From NCBI GenBank assembly GCA_030765055.1, contig JAUKNK010000057.1, positions 5,759,501-5,823,500 of the forward strand: DNA of 64,000 nt. Reading direction: 5' to 3'. Positions 62,100-64,000 of this stretch are shown piece after piece. The notes below the pieces were generated by a model that saw only the letters and a program-made list of their open reading frames with translations, was not told where the DNA came from and did no database searches. Both the position numbers and the translations under genes were made by a program. Every line of letters begins with the position of its first letter. The first letter of the stretch is position 1. This stretch comes from Mantis religiosa (Eukaryota; Arthropoda; Insecta; Mantodea; Mantidae).

Positions 62100-63050
62100 T
62101 CATTATTAAGGTTTAAGTCCAACTTGGTCCTTTGATCTTACAATGTTTTGGCAATACGCAGCCAAAACTGCATAACAGAATCTTTATCATGAATTTGCAC
62201 TGTCATTTACAATTAGTTATCTGCGGGGCTATATAGACCACTATCTCATTACGTGTGGCAGAATGCTGACTGCGATATTGGTGAACCAGTGGACAACTTC
62301 AACAGTGTAATTGATGTGGTGTTATAGAATGTGCAAATATATAATGTGTTCTACTTTTCTTCACTGTGCATTTTGTAGTCATCATATTGCTGAGAGCATT
62401 TTACTGAAAGTCCCCATTTACATTTATACTAAGATATCTGCATTATGTATGGCACCTAGAATGGAGCTACAGTGATATATAGAGCATGATTGTACAGTTT
62501 TACAGAAAACCACTAAACAGCACATTGAGAAGTACGTAATAGTCCTGTAACCAATCATTCATCTTTCATACAAATATGTTTGTCCCAGCCCAAATACTTT
62601 ACTTGTTAGTTGAATATAAAGCATTGTTAAGACTTGAAACCAGACATTTGAAGATGGCATTATGGAACTTTGCAAAGGAAGTACATAAGACAAGATACCG
62701 TTAACAACATTGTTAACATATATGTGTAATAAAACATATTACTACTACTTGAGTAACTGTGTATAGAGTATACTTTAGCAGTTGTGAAACATGTAACACA
62801 ACCAGTGTTTGAGCATGAATTATTAAATCTATTCAGTTAGTTTTCACAAATCAGAATCTGATGCATAACATGCATAACATGTTCTCGTTAAGGATAAACA
62901 GTATTAAACAGTTAAGGATAAACAATTTTCAGTGTTAAAAATACATACAGGAGTAATAAACTGTAACACAGTTGATGATATTACCTAACAATAGGGACAG
63001 ACAGCACTTCCATTCTCTCAGTAGAGGGACTGAGACGTCATGATCATGAG
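62100..63050. repeat. Tandem-duplicated block, copy 2, with unassigned DNA
   Basis: 62718-63050 is the homologue of 60050-60735 without the LINE insert but with an extra AT-rich piece. 62100-62700 shows nothing recognisable. Confidence 0.5.
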
Positions 63051-63057
63051 AAGATTG

Positions 63058-63990
63058 TTACAGATCACACAGATAAAGTTTATATCTTATATAAAACTGA
63101 TGCCTTCCCTTCACTATCAAAAGATACATTCTGCTTATATCATCAAAGCTTAAGAGGATTACACAATAAAATGGAGGAGCTAAATATACATATACATGAC
63201 TTAAATTGTAATATGTTCGTAATTTGCTAACTGAGCACCAGATAACAGAAGCAGAGTTAAAAATGTGAGTAACCATAGGTACATATGACGTTCCAGAACT
63301 AGATTATGTTATATAGATGCAAGAATATTTGTTAATACTTCAATAAAGTTCACAATTACACATGTTGCATCTTTTTGTGAATAATGCAGTTCACAAAAGT
63401 AGAATTTGGTACAAACTGATGTATAACTTAAAGAAAGTGCAGGACACTCTCAAGTATTTATAAAGATATTACAAAGATTTTTATTAAACTTTATTACCCT
63501 TATTGTTAAATAAATATATTTTCTTTTAAGCTATCTTATTAATAATTATAATAACTTTACAACAAAAGTTGCTGTGCATGACCACACTACAAGAAATGCA
63601 GGGAGTCCCATAGACAACAAATAACTGAGAACTGTTCCAGAAGGAATGTTACAGTTCCACAATAAGAATTTACAACAATCTGGTACACTACTTAAAACTA
63701 TTAGGTAAATCAAAAGTCTTCAAGAAAGTTTTAGTCATTCTTATATACTTACTGCTTGTACAATATGGAGGTATTCTTTAACATTCCTTTCAACATTTAA
63801 ATTTGTAATACCCACGACAGATGACATGTGACTATGATTTGATGTTCTACTTTATTACTGACCTACTGTAATGTATGTCCTGAGGTAATCTTCAAATGTT
63901 GGTGATTCACTAATTTTCAATGTTATTACATAAAGTTAAAAGAAAAACAAACTTATAGATGTCAGTTTAGTTGTGGTGGAGGGTATATTA
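63058..63990 (+). mobile_element. CR1-like LINE with large internal deletion
   Basis: CLYHQSLRGLHNKMEELNIHI (about 63130-63195) is the start of an AP endonuclease (usually YHQNLRGL). After about 63300 the sequence jumps to the RT C-terminal end (RTVPEGMLQFHNKNL, 63630-63690). Most of the RT is absent. It reaches the window edge. Confidence 0.55.
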
Positions 63991-64000
63991 CTAGTAATAA

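Overview
The window is AT-rich arthropod nuclear DNA, most likely from an insect with a large, repeat-laden genome; a cockroach or similar lineage is my best guess, not a proof. Evidence: multi-exon coding traces with GT/AG junctions, C2H2 zinc fingers, and layered non-LTR LINEs (R1-, I-, jockey- and CR1-like), Ty3/gypsy elements with 4-bp ATAT target duplications, Penelope-like elements (PLEs), mariner fossils and a tRNA-headed SINE. No bacterial gene, CRISPR array or rRNA is visible. Almost every long ORF belongs to a decayed mobile element.

Layout. 1-3.07 kb: 3' part of an R1-clade LINE. 3.07-14.03 kb: arm A of an inverted duplication carrying exons 1 and 2 of a zinc-finger gene, interrupted by a 268-bp foldback element, a complete but dead gypsy element (4.30-10.04 kb), a 1.7-kb TAA array and a PLE remnant. 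14.04-15.67 kb: tRNA-like tandem/inverted repeats and a TTC array. 15.68-21.65 kb: a nearly full-length I-type LINE with RNase H. 21.84-23.66 kb: jockey-like LINE. 25.16-25.89 kb: LINE RNase H tail. 25.95-28.04 kb: internally deleted gypsy element. 28-31 kb: unassigned. 31.07-38.71 kb (minus): three-exon zinc-finger gene or recent pseudogene; exons 1 and 2 lie in arm B (35.64-39.12 kb), whose intron contains another PLE. 39.30-42.03 kb: PLE with tandem pLTRs. 42.03-44.5 kb: LINE and mariner fossils. 45.07-48.83 kb: CR1-like LINE split by a SINE (itself split by a short LINE copy) and by a solo LTR. 49.8-50.35 kb: PLE tail. 50.41-57.83 kb: two truncated gypsy elements fused head to head. 57.83-64 kb: tandemly duplicated segment with a candidate coding exon, filled with mariner and LINE fragments.

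The host gene best supported is the zinc-finger gene: exon 1 (acidic N-terminal part), a 32-nt exon 2 and a C2H2 exon join in one frame across consensus splice sites. Arm A preserves exons 1 and 2 but lacks the finger exon. Because the two arms are paralogous, each gives the empty site for insertions in the other, which fixes the exact ends and target duplications of several elements.

The most interesting signal is a recurrent hammerhead-ribozyme-like motif in the terminal repeats of all four PLEs and in the foldback element: a CTGANGA box, a stem II hairpin, GAAA, then a palindromic hexamer (or tetramer) in the stem III position. Stem I and stem III change sequence between families while pairing is kept in three of them, and the foldback looks like a non-autonomous, retrozyme-like relative of PLEs.
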